Shown: positions 15,126-15,227 of the stretch, one piece after another
Layout: each line of letters opens with the position of its first letter
How positions within the stretch are numbered: position 1 is the stretch's first letter
From: Butyrivibrio sp.
Lineage (GTDB): Bacteria > Bacillota > Clostridia > Lachnospirales > Lachnospiraceae
Assembly: GCF_015056685.1 (NCBI RefSeq)
Contig: NZ_SVFW01000070.1
Coordinates: 1 to 15,227, forward strand
DNA: 15,227 nucleotides
Reading direction: 5' to 3'
Program-made: the position numbers and the translations under genes
The notes under the pieces: generated by a model
The model's database searches: none
What the model saw: only the letters and a program-made list of their open reading frames with translations
Told to the model about the DNA's origin: nothing

Positions 15126-15145
15126 ACACGATTCACGAATCTATT

Positions 15146-15227
15146 ATGAACTTATTTAGTGGCGGGAACTATCCGACGGATTATTTAGTGCTTACCAATG
15201 ATCCTTCAAAAAAAGAAACAGGATTAA
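15146..15227 (+). CDS. Possible start of an ORF running off the window
   Basis: ATG followed by 26 open codons to the window end (M-N-L-F-S-G-G-N-Y-P...). No ribosome binding site is seen, so it may be chance. Confidence 0.15.
   Translation, partial: MNLFSGGNYPTDYLVLTNDPSKKETGL

Noticed and set aside
15001..15145. CRISPR-like repeats near the window end
   Set aside because: Only two 14-bp copies, with no regular spacer series.

Overview
The window looks like a chromosomal accessory region of a low-GC anaerobic Firmicute, most likely a Lachnospiraceae-type clostridium. The reasons are AT-rich DNA, strong GGAGG-type ribosome binding sites, rubredoxin-based redox genes, and an occasional TTG start. 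I name no species because nothing in the sequence fixes one.

Left part (1-3507), redox and housekeeping genes. A minus-strand gene encodes a three-module electron-transfer protein: Rieske oxygenase, flavin reductase and rubredoxin. It is divergent from a free 52-aa rubredoxin. Next come a fused [4Fe-4S]-domain/GNAT protein, a PsiE-like membrane protein on the minus strand, and a small hypothetical gene.

Middle part (3618-11711), a probable defence or toxin-antitoxin island entirely on the plus strand. It opens with an XRE-type regulator, an ImmA/IrrE-like metalloprotease and a PIN-like nuclease. The last two are coupled by a TGATG overlap. An OLD-like ATPase with a C-terminal TOPRIM domain follows. 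Then come two HEPN (R-x4-H) predicted RNases and a third protein with a possible HEPN-like motif. Both clear HEPN genes are out of frame: the first at a run of seven T, the second at a perfect 5-bp tandem duplication (GATAG GATAG). Removing one GATAG unit restores a reading frame that runs into a C-terminal SEC-C zinc motif. These may be phase-variable switches, inactivating mutations or sequencing errors. Between the ATPase and the first HEPN gene lies a fossil coding stretch whose stop overlaps the HEPN start.

Right part (11712-15227), a decayed mobile-element and surface-polysaccharide region. A minus-strand gene fragment ends at what looks like an IS21-type terminus carrying repeated TGACCCAC motifs. 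Two minus-strand ORFs of unknown, probably mobile-element, origin follow, the upstream one broken by nonsense codons. Next are an intact seven-helix membrane protein of unknown function, a long hairpin, and a glycosyltransferase pseudogene with a frameshift and several nonsense codons. The last ~220 bases hold short repeats and perhaps the start of another ORF.

The best candidates for a new system are the XRE-ImmA-PIN triad with its overlapping terminator and Shine-Dalgarno, and the TOPRIM-ATPase plus HEPN cluster with its two frame switches.
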